Shown here in pieces: positions 7,862 through 16,788 of a DNA stretch of 64,000 nt. Made by a program: the position numbers and the translations under genes. Origin of the DNA: Chloroflexota bacterium. Its GTDB lineage: Bacteria > Chloroflexota > UBA6077 > FW602-bin22 > JACPRP01. The notes beneath the pieces are model-generated. The model searched no databases, was not told where the DNA came from, and saw only the letters and a program-made list of their open reading frames with translations. Location of the stretch: positions 1 through 64,000 of the forward strand of contig JAMCWX010000061.1 of assembly GCA_023480885.1 (NCBI GenBank), written 5' to 3'. Numbering within the stretch: position 1 is the stretch's first letter; each line of letters begins with the position of its first letter.

Positions 7862-8098
7862 ATGCAGAAGTGGGAGTACTTGATCGTTACCGCTGATCTC
7901 GAAAGGAATTACTGGCGACCGCGATACGTGAACAGCCGGGAGTTGCCCGATTGGAGAAGAGGTCCAACTCTCGACGAGTTCGCCAACGAGCTGGGCGAGC
8001 AGGGGTGGGAGCTAGTCGCCGCGCCATTCACCACTGGCGACGCCGAATTCCGTGGAGTCGCCGTCGCCAGAATGATCTTCAAACGGCCGAAGGAGTGA
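7862..8098 (+). CDS. Small DUF4177-like protein
   Basis: A 78-residue protein beginning MQKWEYLIV and containing LDEFANELGEQGWELVAAP, the pattern of DUF4177-type proteins (aromatic start, then a LnxlGxxGWELV helix-strand turn). Function is unknown; such proteins are small cytosolic alpha/beta folds. A GAGGGAG ribosome site lies 5-6 bases before the ATG. Its last 87 bases overlap, on the opposite strand, the 3' end of the VKOR-family gene, so the two transcripts are convergent and mutually antisense at their ends. Confidence 0.75.
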   Translation: MQKWEYLIVTADLERNYWRPRYVNSRELPDWRRGPTLDEFANELGEQGWELVAAPFTTGDAEFRGVAVARMIFKRPKE

Positions 8099-8539
8099 AA
8101 TAGACACGCCGAATATGATCGTGATCGTCACGGCCGAACCCACGCACCACACGCAGATGGCGTTCAGCACGAACAGTTCAATGTAGGTCAGGTACGCGGA
8201 ATACAGCACGCCCCCCAACGACAAGCCCAGGATGGCGAGTGAGATAGTGGAGCGACAGGTTCGTTCGCGTCGAAGATTGAAAAGCCCAAGGACGAACAAT
8301 ACCGCGTATCCCAGAAACCCTATCGCCGCCACTGGTATGCCGTTTATGGCAGAGTAAACGCTGCTATTGACCACCTCGCAGTCGCCCAGTTCTCCACAGA
8401 TGGGCACGAGGTTCTCCAGGTGGACGTACGTCAAATAGGCGGATATACCCATCCCGATCACTGCCAGCAGCGGCACCGCCGCGCCGACGATGCGCATTCG
8501 CCGCACTCGAGGTATTTCCTGCACTTGCCCCGATTCCAT
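8012..8539 (-). CDS. Vitamin K epoxide reductase (VKOR) family membrane protein
   Basis: A 175-residue integral membrane protein with four hydrophobic segments. Conserved VKOR features are visible: the loop cysteines in PICGELGDCEVVNSSVYS, the GIPVAAIGFLGY segment, and the CVWC quinone-site CXXC pair in LNAICVWCVGSA. Bacterial VKORs oxidise DsbA-like partners and pass electrons to quinone, so a role in extracytoplasmic disulfide formation is expected. No fused thioredoxin domain is present. The C-terminal tail of about 25 polar residues after the last membrane helix is encoded in the stretch overlapping the DUF4177-like gene. A GAGGAGG ribosome site lies 11 bases before the ATG. Confidence 0.9.
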   Translation of the reverse strand: MESGQVQEIPRVRRMRIVGAAVPLLAVIGMGISAYLTYVHLENLVPICGELGDCEVVNSSVYSAINGIPVAAIGFLGYAVLFVLGLFNLRRERTCRSTISLAILGLSLGGVLYSAYLTYIELFVLNAICVWCVGSAVTITIIFGVSISLLRPFEDHSGDGDSTEFGVASGEWRGD

Positions 8540-8580
8540 CTTTCAGGTCGCCTCCTCAAAGACGCTGTTGTCCACAACCC

Positions 8581-8610
8581 AGTATAGAGTAAGCGGATTG
8601 CGCTTGGCAA
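8581..8610 (-). promoter_or_regulatory. Candidate promoter of the VKOR gene
   Basis: On the minus strand, TTGCCA (8610-8605) is followed after 18 bases by TATACT (8586-8581), about 42 bases before the VKOR ATG. Four to five matches to consensus per box; not proven. Confidence 0.45.
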
Positions 8611-8767
8611 GCGAGACATAAACTCACTGCGAGCCGCACGCCTGCCGCCATCTGAGCGGCTGGAAGTGTTCAGGTGCCAGCCTCAGAAGCACACGATTCT
8701 GTTAGTGTTATACTTGTCAGTAGGGAGGAATTCCCGCTTTCTTCTGAAATAAGGAGGGCTCGATCCT

Positions 8768-9109
8768 ATGCTAAAGCTGAAGCGAGTATACGATGAGCCG
8801 GCGAAAGAAGATGGTTTCAGGGTGTTGGTCGAAAGGCTTTGGCCGCGCGGTTTCACCAAGGAGCGTGCCGCCGTGGACCTATGGTTGAAGGACGTGGCGC
8901 CAAGCACGGAATTGAGGAAATGGTTTGGCCACGACCCTGCGAAGTGGGAGGAGTTTCGCCGGCGATACAGGGCTGAACTGAAACAACACAAGGACGCGAC
9001 GGACCTTCTCAAGCAGAAAAGCAAAGAAGGGACAGTTACTATCATTTACTCTGCGCGGGATGAAGAACATAACGCCGCAGTGGTTCTGAAGGCGTTTCTT
9101 GAAGGCTGA
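8768..9109 (+). CDS. DUF488 family protein (YeaO-like)
   Basis: A 113-residue cytosolic protein of the DUF488/YeaO family. Recognisable blocks are RVYDEPAKEDGFRVLVERLW with PRGFTKERA, then LRKWFGHDPAKWEEFRRRY, and a closing VTIIYSARDEEHNAAVVLK. Family members are small single-domain proteins of unknown biochemical function. AAGGAGGG lies 8 bases before the ATG. It stands alone, upstream of the flavodiiron gene but with 70 bases between them. Full length for the family, with no odd features. Confidence 0.88.
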   Translation: MLKLKRVYDEPAKEDGFRVLVERLWPRGFTKERAAVDLWLKDVAPSTELRKWFGHDPAKWEEFRRRYRAELKQHKDATDLLKQKSKEGTVTIIYSARDEEHNAAVVLKAFLEG

Positions 9110-9181
9110 GACGAAATAATTGTAAAATGTTCCCACGTATTGTTAGAGATGACGCTTGTAGAATGGGGAGGAGATTACACT

Positions 9182-10366
9182 GTGATTGCAAGAAGAATAG
9201 GGGAGAACGTCTTCTGGGTTGGGGCCGTCGACTGGGATAGAAGGCTTTTTGACGCACTTATTCCGCTGCCCGACGGCACGAGCTATAATTCCTATCTGGT
9301 CGTTGGCCGCGAGAAAAACGCGCTGATCGACACGGTGGATCCTTCGATGTGCTCGGTATTGTTCGCCCGTCTCGACGATCTGGGCGTGACCCATCTGGAT
9401 TACGTAGTTGCCAACCATGCCGAGCAGGATCATTCGGGCTGCTTGCCTCAGATACTTGCACGGTTTCCTGAGGCCAAGATCCTGGGCACGCCCAGGTGCA
9501 AGAAGATGCTTGTGGACCTGTTGCAGGTTGATGAAGACAGGTTCAGGCCCGTGGAGGACGGCGAGAGGCTGGATCTCGGTGGGAAAACGCTGGAGTTCAT
9601 CTTCGCGCCGTGGGTTCACTGGCCGGAGACGATGGTCACCTATCTCCACGAGGATAAGATTCTTTTCAGTTGCGATTTTTTCGGCTCCCATTTTGCAACC
9701 ACAGATTTGTACTCGAACGAAAACCCACGCGTGTACGAGGCGGCGAAGAGGTATTACGCGGAGATCATGATGCCTTTCAGGAGCCTCATTCGCAAGAATC
9801 TGGACAAGATCGAGGAATACTCGATCGACTTGATTGCCCCTACCCATGGCCCGATTCACAACAAACCACGATCGATTTTGGAAATGCATCGCGACTGGGT
9901 TTCAGATGCCGTCAAGAACACGGTCGTTCTGCCGTACGTATCGATGCACGGCAGCACTCAAGCGATGGTGGATTATCTAACCGAGGCGCTGGTGAAGAAG
10001 GGCGTCTCGGTGGAACGATTCAACCTGGCTACGTCGGACCTGGGGAAGCTGGCGATGGCGCTGGTGGACACGCCAACGCTTGTGGTCGGCGCGCCCACTG
10101 TTCTGGCCGGCGCTCATCCCCAGGTCGTTTCCGCCGTTTTCCTGGCCAGCGCTTTGCGGCCTAAGCTCAGGTTCGCTTCTATCATCGGCTCCTACGGCTG
10201 GGGCGGCAAGACAGTGGAACAAATTGCCGGCGTGATTTCCAGTTTGAAGGTCGAGATACTCGAACCTGTGGTAGTTCAGGGGTATCCCAGGGACGAGAAT
10301 TTCGAGTCCCTGCAGCGACTGGCGTCGGAGATTGCAGCCAGGCACGCGGATAACGGCATTGTGTAG
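9182..10366 (+). CDS. FprA-family A-type flavodiiron protein
   Basis: A two-domain flavodiiron protein of 394 residues: an N-terminal metallo-beta-lactamase-like diiron domain and a C-terminal flavodoxin domain. All seven expected iron ligands are seen: H79, E81, D83, H84 (in NHAEQDHSG), H146 (WVHWPE), D165 (CDFFGSHF) and H222 (THGP). The flavodoxin FMN loop is SMHGSTQAM. These enzymes reduce O2 to water or NO to N2O, protecting anaerobes and microaerophiles; which gas is used here cannot be told. I chose the GTG at 9182 because GGGGAGGAG precedes it; the frame remains open upstream to a TTG at 9140 with no ribosome site. No rubredoxin gene is adjacent. It is followed after 9 bases by the uracil-DNA glycosylase-like gene. 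Confidence 0.92.
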   Translation: MIARRIGENVFWVGAVDWDRRLFDALIPLPDGTSYNSYLVVGREKNALIDTVDPSMCSVLFARLDDLGVTHLDYVVANHAEQDHSGCLPQILARFPEAKILGTPRCKKMLVDLLQVDEDRFRPVEDGERLDLGGKTLEFIFAPWVHWPETMVTYLHEDKILFSCDFFGSHFATTDLYSNENPRVYEAAKRYYAEIMMPFRSLIRKNLDKIEEYSIDLIAPTHGPIHNKPRSILEMHRDWVSDAVKNTVVLPYVSMHGSTQAMVDYLTEALVKKGVSVERFNLATSDLGKLAMALVDTPTLVVGAPTVLAGAHPQVVSAVFLASALRPKLRFASIIGSYGWGGKTVEQIAGVISSLKVEILEPVVVQGYPRDENFESLQRLASEIAARHADNGIV

Positions 10367-10375
10367 GGCAGCTCC

Positions 10376-10984
10376 GTGCTGAATGACGACGAAAAAAGCA
10401 AGCTCCTCGAAGCGTTCAGGCAGAAACTGAAAACGGACCTTCTCCCGCCCTGCGAATTCGCTGAGGGACTGGTATTCGGCGAGGGCAGGCCAGAAACTCG
10501 CCTTGTCCTTGTGGGCGAAGCCCCGGGCGAGCAGGAGGAGCGGCAAGGGCGGCCCTTCGTCGGCAGGTCTGGCCAGTTGCTGCGCCGCACGTTGGAGGCG
10601 GCGGGCATCTCTCCAGAAGACGTGTGGATCACCAATGTCGTCAAATGCCGCCCCACGGTCGTTCAGGCAGGACGAAGAAGCAATCGCGCGCCCACCTGGC
10701 GCGAGGCCCAGGCATGGCTCCCCCATCTGATGGATGAGCTGGAAATTCTGCGGCCACAAGCGATCATCTGCCTAGGAAATCTGGCCGCGAGGGCCCTGAT
10801 TCAGAAGGATTTCAAGATGACCGAAGGGCGGGGCAAATGGCATCCTGGGCCTTTCGGCTCCCATGTGCTGGCCACTTACCACCCCTCCTACGTGCTGCGA
10901 CAGATCGGTCCCCAGGCGGAAGTGGTGCGCAACCAGTTCCGAGATGACATCGCCGAGGCGGGCAGGGGAGGGCGGGCGCGATAG
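10376..10984 (+). CDS. Uracil-DNA glycosylase family protein (family 4-like, atypical)
   Basis: A 202-residue protein of the uracil-DNA glycosylase superfamily. The catalytic water-activating motif GEAPGEQEERQGRPFVG starts at residue 47 and the leucine-loop motif ATYHPSYVLR lies near the C-terminus. Both match family 4 (thermostable, 4Fe-4S) enzymes. Family 4 normally has four cluster cysteines; here C26 and C91 (NVVKCRP) are present, but the expected CRPYL cysteine is replaced by Trp in AWLPHL (W114), and only one N-terminal cysteine is seen. Cluster binding is therefore doubtful. An insertion QAGRRSNRAP follows the NVVKCRP motif. The start is GTG with only a weak ribosome site; a perfect 20-base palindrome overlaps the stop codon. 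Confidence 0.8.
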   Translation: MLNDDEKSKLLEAFRQKLKTDLLPPCEFAEGLVFGEGRPETRLVLVGEAPGEQEERQGRPFVGRSGQLLRRTLEAAGISPEDVWITNVVKCRPTVVQAGRRSNRAPTWREAQAWLPHLMDELEILRPQAIICLGNLAARALIQKDFKMTEGRGKWHPGPFGSHVLATYHPSYVLRQIGPQAEVVRNQFRDDIAEAGRGGRAR

Positions 10985-10993
10985 ATCGCGCCC
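10974..10993. terminator. Perfect palindrome between convergent genes (possible bidirectional terminator)
   Basis: GGGCGCGAT-AG-ATCGCGCCC is a perfect 20-base inverted repeat. It spans the stop codon of the glycosylase-like gene and ends at the stop of the convergent HMA gene. It could stop or stabilise both transcripts. No T-run flanks it, so factor-independent termination is uncertain. Confidence 0.4.
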
Positions 10994-11203
10994 CTACTTC
11001 TGTACTGGATATCCTTCCTCTGCCATCGTCGCTTCGATGCGGTCGAGGGTGACTTTGGATGTATCATACTCGACGGTGACCTTCTTGGCCGCAGGGTCTC
11101 CGTCGACGCTGGTCACGCCTTGCAGCGCGCTTACAGCCCGCTTAATCGACATAATACAGTGGCCGCAGGAAATGTTCGGTGAGTATAGGGTCGCCTTTTC
11201 CAT
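10994..11203 (-). CDS. Heavy-metal-associated (CopZ-like) copper chaperone
   Basis: A 69-residue single HMA domain. The metal-binding pair is SCGHC near residue 12; the flanking GH differs from the MxCxxC form in the CopA N-terminal domains. The bab-bab pattern (ATLYSPNISC, GVTSVDGDP, KKVTVEYD) is complete. It is a cytosolic carrier expected to hand Cu(I) to CopA. It is the last gene of the leftward csoR-copA-chaperone operon, 92 bases after the copA stop. Confidence 0.87.
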   Translation of the reverse strand: MEKATLYSPNISCGHCIMSIKRAVSALQGVTSVDGDPAAKKVTVEYDTSKVTLDRIEATMAEEGYPVQK

Positions 11204-11295
11204 GTTTGCTTTCCCTCCAGTAATCGATTTTGATCGATGTTGACGCGCGATTTATCGCCGTCTCTCTTCGCTACGTTCGAAGGTGAATCCCGCCG

Positions 11296-13800
11296 TCACA
11301 TCCTCGCCTTGAAGCCGCGCAGCCTTAGCGAGTTGGACACGACGGATACCGAGCTCGACGCCATCGCCGCGGCCGCCAGCACGGGATTCAGGAATCCACG
11401 CTCGCCCAGCGCTGGCTGCAGCCAGCCAGGAACGCCAGTGTGGCCGAAGAAGAGATACATCACGCCGGCGGCTACAGGAATGAGCGCCGTGTTGTAGAAG
11501 AACGCCCAGAACAGGTTCTGCTTGATGGTGTTCATAGTCTGCTTCGACAACTGAATGGCCGTGGCCACGCCTCTTAGATCGCCGCTGATGAGGGTGATGT
11601 CCGATGCCTCCATCGCGACGTCGGTCCCAGTGCCGATGGCGATACCCACGTCTGCCTGCGCGAGCGCTGGAGCGTCGTTGATGCCGTCGCCTACCATCGC
11701 CACTATCTTGCCCTGCTGCTGCAATTCCTTGACTTTGTCCGACTTCTGCTCGGGCAAGACCTCTGCCAGCGCTTTGTCGATGCCTACCTGGGTGGCGATC
11801 GCCTCTGCCGTCTGCCAGTTGTCGCCAGTCAGCATGTAGACTTCCAGCCCCAGTCGACGTAGCGCTTTGACCGCGTCACTCGAGTTCGGCTTCAGGGTAT
11901 CCGCCACGGCGACGATACCGCTGACCACACCATTTATGGCGACGAACATCGGCGTCTTGCCCTGGGACGATAGCTCGGCGGCGTTTTGCTCCAGCCCGTC
12001 CAGTGCGAACGATCGATCGCGCATCAGCTTAACGTTCCCCAACACGACGCTGTTTCCGTCGATCCTGGCCTCGATGCCGTGTCCGGCGATAGCGTGGAAC
12101 TCTTGCGGCTCGACGAGCGCCATCGGTTGCTGCTTGGCGTAATCGACGATAGCCTGGCCGAGAGGATGCTCGCTACCTCGCTCAGCCGAGGCGGCGAGAC
12201 GCAGAACTTCATCCTGAGTGGACTTGCCATTTACCACGATGTCCGTAACCTTTGGCTGGCCGATGGTGAGCGTGCCAGTCTTGTCGAGGATTATCGCGTT
12301 TATCTTGTGCGCCGTTTCCAGAGCCTCGCCACTTCTGATCAGAACCCCGTTTTCTGCGCCCTTACCTGTGCCGACCATGATCGCCGTCGGCGTTGCCAGA
12401 CCTAGCGCGCAGGGGCAGGCGATGATGAGCACAGCCACGAAGTTGAGCAGCGCGAAGGTGAAGGCAGGCTGCGGCCCGAATACGAGCCACGTGGCGAAGG
12501 TCAAGGACGCTATGATCATCACCGCCGGCACGAAGTAGCTGGCGATGACGTCGGCAAGGCGCTGAATTGGCGCTTTGCTGCCCTGCGCCTGCTCGACCAA
12601 CTTGATGATCTGAGCCAGCGCAGTGTCTTTTCCGACCTTAGTGGCCTCGAACTTGAAGGTGCCCATCTTATTGATGGTCGCCCCAATTACCTCGTCGCCC
12701 GGCTCTTTCCCGACAGGCATGCTCTCGCCGGTGATCATCGATTCGTCGACGGACGAGCGACCCACCTTGACGACGCCGTCGACGGGAATCTTCTCGCCCG
12801 GCCTGACGATGACCAGGTCGCCCACAAGCACGTCCTCGACCGGGATGTCGTTTTCCTCGCCGTTGCGCACCACTCGGGCCATCTTGGCCTGCAACCCTAT
12901 TAGTTTCTTAATGGCCTCGGAAGTTTGCCCTTTGGCTCGCGCCTCCAGAAAGCGTCCCAGGAGAATGAGACCAATGATGATGGCTGCCGAGTCGAAGTAG
13001 ATGTCAGGCATCAGCCCTTCGGCCGCGAAGAAGCCTGGGAAGAGGATAGCGGCCACGCTGTAGAAGTAGGCCGCGGACGTGCCCACGGCGATCAAGGTGT
13101 TCATGTTGGTGGTAATGTGTTTCGCCGAGGCCAGGGCTCCCTTGTAGAACTGCCAGCCAGCCCAGAACTGCACGGGGGTGGCCAGCGCCCAGAGGACATA
13201 CCAGTTGTTCAGAAGCCTGGGCATCCACGGGAACCACTCGTGGAAGCTGCCCAGGAAGATGAAGATCCCAAGGACGAGCGCGAAGGCCATCTTGTTGCGA
13301 AGCGTTTGTATCTCGTGCCGACCGACGAAGTCGACCTCCTCGCCCTCGCCCCTGGCTGCAGGAGGTTCCTCGGCGACGCCGTAACCCGCTGCTTCGACGG
13401 CCTTGCGCAAATCGGCCAGGGTGGCGATGTCCGCGATATATTCAACAGTGGCCTTTTCTGTCGCCAGGTTCACGTCAGCCGCGACGACGCCATTAACCTT
13501 GCGCAGGGCCCGCTCGACGTGGCTCACGCAGCTAGCGCAACTCATGCCCGTGACCTTGAAGGATGCCTTGTCGGTCTTGACGCCATATCCCAGCCCCGTG
13601 ATGGTCTCGATGAGCTTGTTCTCGGACACGGCCTCAGGGTTGTATTCAACCGTCGCCTTCTCAGCGGCGTAGTTGACGTTTGCCAACGAGACGCCGTCGA
13701 TTCGCTTCAATCCTCTTTCAATGTTGGCTGCGCAAGAGGCGCAACTCATCCCTGTCACTGGCAGGCTAAGCTTCTTCTGTTGTCTGGCCTCGGCAGTCAT
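11296..13800 (-). CDS. copA: Copper-translocating P1B-type ATPase
   Basis: An 834-residue Cu(I) export ATPase. It has two N-terminal HMA domains (first CASC pair at C20/C23, second near residue 85), eight membrane segments, the intramembrane CPC motif at C462-P463-C464, the phosphorylated aspartate D506 in DKTGTLT, the TGES actuator loop, the SEHPLG motif, TGDNWQTA and the [10 protein letters not shown] hinge. All catalytic motifs of class P1B-1 are intact. It pumps cuprous ion out of the cytosol at the expense of ATP. It lies 15 bases after csoR and is followed by the HMA chaperone, so all three are likely expressed together and derepressed by copper. Length is typical for a two-HMA CopA. 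Confidence 0.96.
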   Translation of the reverse strand: MTAEARQQKKLSLPVTGMSCASCAANIERGLKRIDGVSLANVNYAAEKATVEYNPEAVSENKLIETITGLGYGVKTDKASFKVTGMSCASCVSHVERALRKVNGVVAADVNLATEKATVEYIADIATLADLRKAVEAAGYGVAEEPPAARGEGEEVDFVGRHEIQTLRNKMAFALVLGIFIFLGSFHEWFPWMPRLLNNWYVLWALATPVQFWAGWQFYKGALASAKHITTNMNTLIAVGTSAAYFYSVAAILFPGFFAAEGLMPDIYFDSAAIIIGLILLGRFLEARAKGQTSEAIKKLIGLQAKMARVVRNGEENDIPVEDVLVGDLVIVRPGEKIPVDGVVKVGRSSVDESMITGESMPVGKEPGDEVIGATINKMGTFKFEATKVGKDTALAQIIKLVEQAQGSKAPIQRLADVIASYFVPAVMIIASLTFATWLVFGPQPAFTFALLNFVAVLIIACPCALGLATPTAIMVGTGKGAENGVLIRSGEALETAHKINAIILDKTGTLTIGQPKVTDIVVNGKSTQDEVLRLAASAERGSEHPLGQAIVDYAKQQPMALVEPQEFHAIAGHGIEARIDGNSVVLGNVKLMRDRSFALDGLEQNAAELSSQGKTPMFVAINGVVSGIVAVADTLKPNSSDAVKALRRLGLEVYMLTGDNWQTAEAIATQVGIDKALAEVLPEQKSDKVKELQQQGKIVAMVGDGINDAPALAQADVGIAIGTGTDVAMEASDITLISGDLRGVATAIQLSKQTMNTIKQNLFWAFFYNTALIPVAAGVMYLFFGHTGVPGWLQPALGERGFLNPVLAAAAMASSSVSVVSNSLRLRGFKARM

Positions 13801-13815
13801 CTTAGCCCCCTCATA

Positions 13816-14118
13816 CTAGCGATGGATCGCCTTGCGGATGACGCCCAAAAGCTCCTCGACAGCGTCGTCGCCTCTCTCTTCTCTTATGGCGTCGGTGACG
13901 CATCCTTTGATATGATCTTCGAGAATGCGCAGGGCAACCTCGTCGGCAGCCGAGCTAAGGGCATTCAACTGCTGTACGATATCAACGCAATAGCGATTGT
14001 CCTCGATCATGCGAGCTATGCCTCTGGCCTGTCCCTCAATCTTGCGCATCCTGGACAGGAGAAGCTCTTTTTCGTCGTGACATCTATATGTCCTGGTCTG
14101 GCGCAATGAGTTTGCCAT
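13816..14118 (-). CDS. csoR: CsoR-family copper-sensing repressor
   Basis: A 100-residue all-helical repressor of the CsoR/FrmR (DUF156) family. The Cu(I) ligand set Cys-His-Cys is present: C in NRYCVDIVQQ, H in EDHIKGC and C four residues later. The RMRKIEGQARGIARMIE helix is family-typical. GGGAGGTG lies 4-5 bases before the ATG. It is the first gene of the csoR-copA-chaperone operon. A promoter buried in an inverted repeat lies directly upstream, so copper binding probably releases repression of its own operon. The N-terminus (SLRQTRTYRCHDEKE) carries an additional Cys-His. Confidence 0.93.
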   Translation of the reverse strand: MANSLRQTRTYRCHDEKELLLSRMRKIEGQARGIARMIEDNRYCVDIVQQLNALSSAADEVALRILEDHIKGCVTDAIREERGDDAVEELLGVIRKAIHR

Positions 14119-14153
14119 CTGTCACCTCCCAAGCGCGCCCGTTAAGCCACCGG

Positions 14154-14181
14154 GCATACTGTATACTAGCACACAGTATGC
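14154..14181. promoter_or_regulatory. Candidate CsoR operator (inverted repeat)
   Basis: GCATACTGT (14154-14162) and ACAGTATGC (14173-14181) are perfect 9-base arms around a 10-base spacer. The repeat covers the -10 box and most of the spacer of the csoR promoter. Its position predicts repression by CsoR. The arms differ from the G/C-tract type operators described for some CsoR proteins, so binding is inferred. Confidence 0.6.
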
Positions 14182-14191
14182 CGGATGTCAA
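14163..14191 (-). promoter_or_regulatory. Promoter of the csoR-copA operon
   Basis: On the minus strand, TTGACA (14191-14186) is followed after exactly 17 bases by TAGTAT (14168-14163). The start codon lies 45 bases downstream of the -10 box. The inverted repeat 14154-14181 overlaps it. Confidence 0.7.
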
Positions 14192-14194
14192 CAA

Positions 14195-14220
14195 GGATTT
14201 TACAGTTGGATTTTACAGTT
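14195..14220 (+). repeat. Perfect 13-base tandem repeat
   Basis: GGATTTTACAGTT occurs twice head to tail (14195-14207 and 14208-14220) just upstream of the csoR promoter and 236 bases before the export operon start. It may be a regulator site or simply a local duplication. The stretch 14221-14456 otherwise shows no gene. Confidence 0.6.
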
Positions 14221-14456
14221 ATTTAACTATTGCAAAACACGGTGTTAGCATTCATAATGCATAATCGCTGTTGCAAGGTATATCAGCACGGCATTCACAT
14301 TGTCACCGCTGAGCAGGAATTGGGGGGGGCGGAAGGCCCTGGTCCCCCAGGGTGGCCGGCTACGGCCGCTGTTATAGTAGAGGGCCCATAGCTTTGTCTG
14401 CGCTGCGAGCGCTGGATAAGTTGGCTTTCGGCACGTTAACGATCCGAGGAGGATTC

Positions 14457-15962
14457 ATGTTGACAATGGGAGTAGATACCAGAAAAATCGAACAGAAGAC
14501 GCCGCGAGCGCGAAGAAAGATGGGTCTTGGCAGCGTGCTCGTCTTACTGATTGCTTTTCTGGCCAGCGCGGGAGTTGGCTATACCGTATACCAGCGCGTG
14601 AATGCCGCTCCGACGCAGACTGTGCCAGACCAGGTGGTGCCTGTGACCAAGGGCACTATCAGCGCCACGGTTTCTGCTACTGGAAACGTAGTTGCCGATC
14701 ACCAGGCCAAATTGACGTTTTCTACCAGTGGCACGATCAAGCAGGTCAACGTGGCCCTGGGGGATAAGGTGAAAGCGGGGCAGGTCCTGGCCACGCTTGT
14801 TACCACGACACTCGAGAACAAGCTGGCTATAGCGAAATCCAATCTTCACACCGCCCAGATCAGGCTCGACGCTTTGAAGGCCCCCGCCAATCCTGGTGAT
14901 GTCGCGGCTGCGCAGGCTGGCGTTGTCAGCGCCCAGGCATCTCTCACGAAGGCCCAGGGCGATCTTTCAAAGCTCCAAGCCGGGCCAACCCAAGACGATA
15001 TCACGATGGCCAAGGCTGACCTGGCCAAGAAACAGGCGGCACTTCAGCAAGCGCAGGCCGCCTATGATAAGGTTTCGTGGCGCAGCGATATCGGTTCCCG
15101 TCCAGAGGCAGTTGCGTTGCAGCAGGCCACGAGCGACTACCAGGCATCGCTGGCAGCTTATAATCTCAAGATAGCGCCTCCCAAGCCTGAGGATGTGGCG
15201 ACCGCTAAGAAGAACGTGGAATCCGCGACGTCCGCGCTCGCCAGCGCGCAGGCAAAGCTCAACCAACTGAATGCTGGAGCAAAACAAACAGATCTGGACG
15301 CCGCGGAAGAGGCCGTCCACAGCGCTAGCCTGTCCGTCGTCCAGGCGCAAACCGATTTGAACAACGCCTCTCTCGTCGCTCCAATCGCTGGTACGGTGGC
15401 CGCTGTCACCATGAACGTCGGAGAGCAAACTTCGGGCAATAGCTACATCACAATCGTCGATCCTAGCTCGGTGCGCGTCGATGTGACGGTGGGCGAGACC
15501 GATCTCAGCAAAGTAACTCTTGGCAAGCCTGCTCGGGTTGGATTCGATGCTCTGCCAGATACGAACCTCCAGGGCAAGGTTGTCGCGATAGCGCCTAACT
15601 CTACAGTTCAGCAGGGTGTGGTAACATACCTGGTTTCGATAAGACTCGATACGAAGGGCGTCTACCTTCCCGCTGGTATGACTGCCAACGTAAACATCGT
15701 GGTGGATCAGAGGGACAACGTTCTCTTGGTCCCGAACCGGGCAGTGAGGGTGCAGGGCCGAAACCGGGTTGTGGACGTGCTGGTCGACGGTAAGCCAGAG
15801 ACGCGTCCCGTCACTGTGGGCTTGAGCAACGATCAGATGACTGAGATCGCAAATGGCCTCCAGGAGGGTGATCAGGTAGTTATCAAGACGACCACTACGG
15901 TTGCACCACGAGTAGGTGGATTTGGTGGTCCTGGTGGGGGAATGATGGTGTTCCCACGCTGA
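14457..15962 (+). CDS. MacA/HlyD-type efflux periplasmic adaptor subunit
   Basis: A 501-residue membrane-anchored adaptor. Residues about 24-44 form the single N-terminal membrane segment after a basic cytosolic stretch. A split biotinyl-lipoyl domain follows (VSATGNVVADHQ, then SGTIKQVNVALGDKVKAGQV), then a long alpha-hairpin of Ala/Gln-rich coiled coil (residues about 110-310) with internal repeats (GDVAAAQAGV, EDVATAKKNV), then the second lipoyl half (LVAPIAGTVAAVTMNVGEQ) and beta-barrel domains. The C-terminus is Gly-rich. The ATG at 14457 has GAGGAGG close upstream; the longer open frame starting at 14352 has no such signal. The next genes encode a MacB-type ATPase and permease, so this is the adaptor of a tripartite-like ABC exporter. 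Confidence 0.9.
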   Translation: MLTMGVDTRKIEQKTPRARRKMGLGSVLVLLIAFLASAGVGYTVYQRVNAAPTQTVPDQVVPVTKGTISATVSATGNVVADHQAKLTFSTSGTIKQVNVALGDKVKAGQVLATLVTTTLENKLAIAKSNLHTAQIRLDALKAPANPGDVAAAQAGVVSAQASLTKAQGDLSKLQAGPTQDDITMAKADLAKKQAALQQAQAAYDKVSWRSDIGSRPEAVALQQATSDYQASLAAYNLKIAPPKPEDVATAKKNVESATSALASAQAKLNQLNAGAKQTDLDAAEEAVHSASLSVVQAQTDLNNASLVAPIAGTVAAVTMNVGEQTSGNSYITIVDPSSVRVDVTVGETDLSKVTLGKPARVGFDALPDTNLQGKVVAIAPNSTVQQGVVTYLVSIRLDTKGVYLPAGMTANVNIVVDQRDNVLLVPNRAVRVQGRNRVVDVLVDGKPETRPVTVGLSNDQMTEIANGLQEGDQVVIKTTTTVAPRVGGFGGPGGGMMVFPR

Positions 15963-16006
15963 CGCGTTGTCGTTCTTGGACTCTTGAAGGTTGAGGATCG
16001 GCTCAA

Positions 16007-16771
16007 GTGATAGTTATTCGAGATCTCAGGAAGACCTACGTAATGGGCGAGATGATGGTTCACGCGCTCCGTGGCGTTAACCTGGAGGTTCGCGACGGAG
16101 AGATGGTTGCGATTATGGGCCCTTCTGGGTCTGGCAAGTCCACGCTGATGAACATAATTGGCTGCCTTGACCAACCTACTTCAGGCTCATACGAGCTGGA
16201 CGGCATCGATGTTGGTTCCCTGTCGGATGATGGTCTGGCCGAGATTCGCAACAGGAAGATCGGGTTCGTCTTTCAAAGCTTCAATCTGCTGGCGCGAACC
16301 CCGGCTATCGAGCAGGTTGAGCTGCCGTTGCTCTATGCTGCCGGAGTCTCAGGCAAACGTCAGCTCGCTCTTAAGGCGCTCGAGTCCGTGGGCCTGGGCG
16401 ATCGAATCCACCATCGTCCCACAGAGCTGTCGGGCGGCCAGCAGCAAAGAGTGGCAATTGCCAGGGCGCTGGTCACGAATCCCAGCATCATTATGGCGGA
16501 CGAGCCAACTGGCAATCTGGATACTCGTGCCAGCGAAGAGATAATGGCCATATTTCAGCGGCTCAATCGGGAGCAGGGAATCACGATAGTCTTCGTGACC
16601 CACGAACCCGACATTGCCCTTCACACTCATAGAATCATTCATATTCGCGACGGTCGCATAACCAGCGATGAGCACGTCCCCGAGCCACGTTTGGCCTCGG
16701 CGGTGCTTGAGCGTCTGCCTACGGAAAACGATTGGGAAAAGGTTAATGGCGGGGCCGTGCCGCGTAGCTGA
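16007..16771 (+). CDS. MacB/LolD-type ABC transporter ATP-binding protein
   Basis: A 254-residue nucleotide-binding subunit. Walker A is GPSGSGKST near residue 40, the Q loop is in [10 protein letters not shown], the ABC signature is [15 protein letters not shown], Walker B with its catalytic Glu is [12 protein letters not shown], and the H loop is in VTHEPD. These are the usual features of MacB/LolD/FtsE-like ATPases. GTG start 44 bases after the adaptor stop; the permease gene follows after 17 bases. It energises export or mechanotransmission through the partner permease. The C-terminal extension after the H loop is about 50 residues, slightly long. Confidence 0.93.
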   Translation: MIVIRDLRKTYVMGEMMVHALRGVNLEVRDGEMVAIMGPSGSGKSTLMNIIGCLDQPTSGSYELDGIDVGSLSDDGLAEIRNRKIGFVFQSFNLLARTPAIEQVELPLLYAAGVSGKRQLALKALESVGLGDRIHHRPTELSGGQQQRVAIARALVTNPSIIMADEPTGNLDTRASEEIMAIFQRLNREQGITIVFVTHEPDIALHTHRIIHIRDGRITSDEHVPEPRLASAVLERLPTENDWEKVNGGAVPRS

Positions 16772-16788
16772 AGGGATGTGATTGAGAG

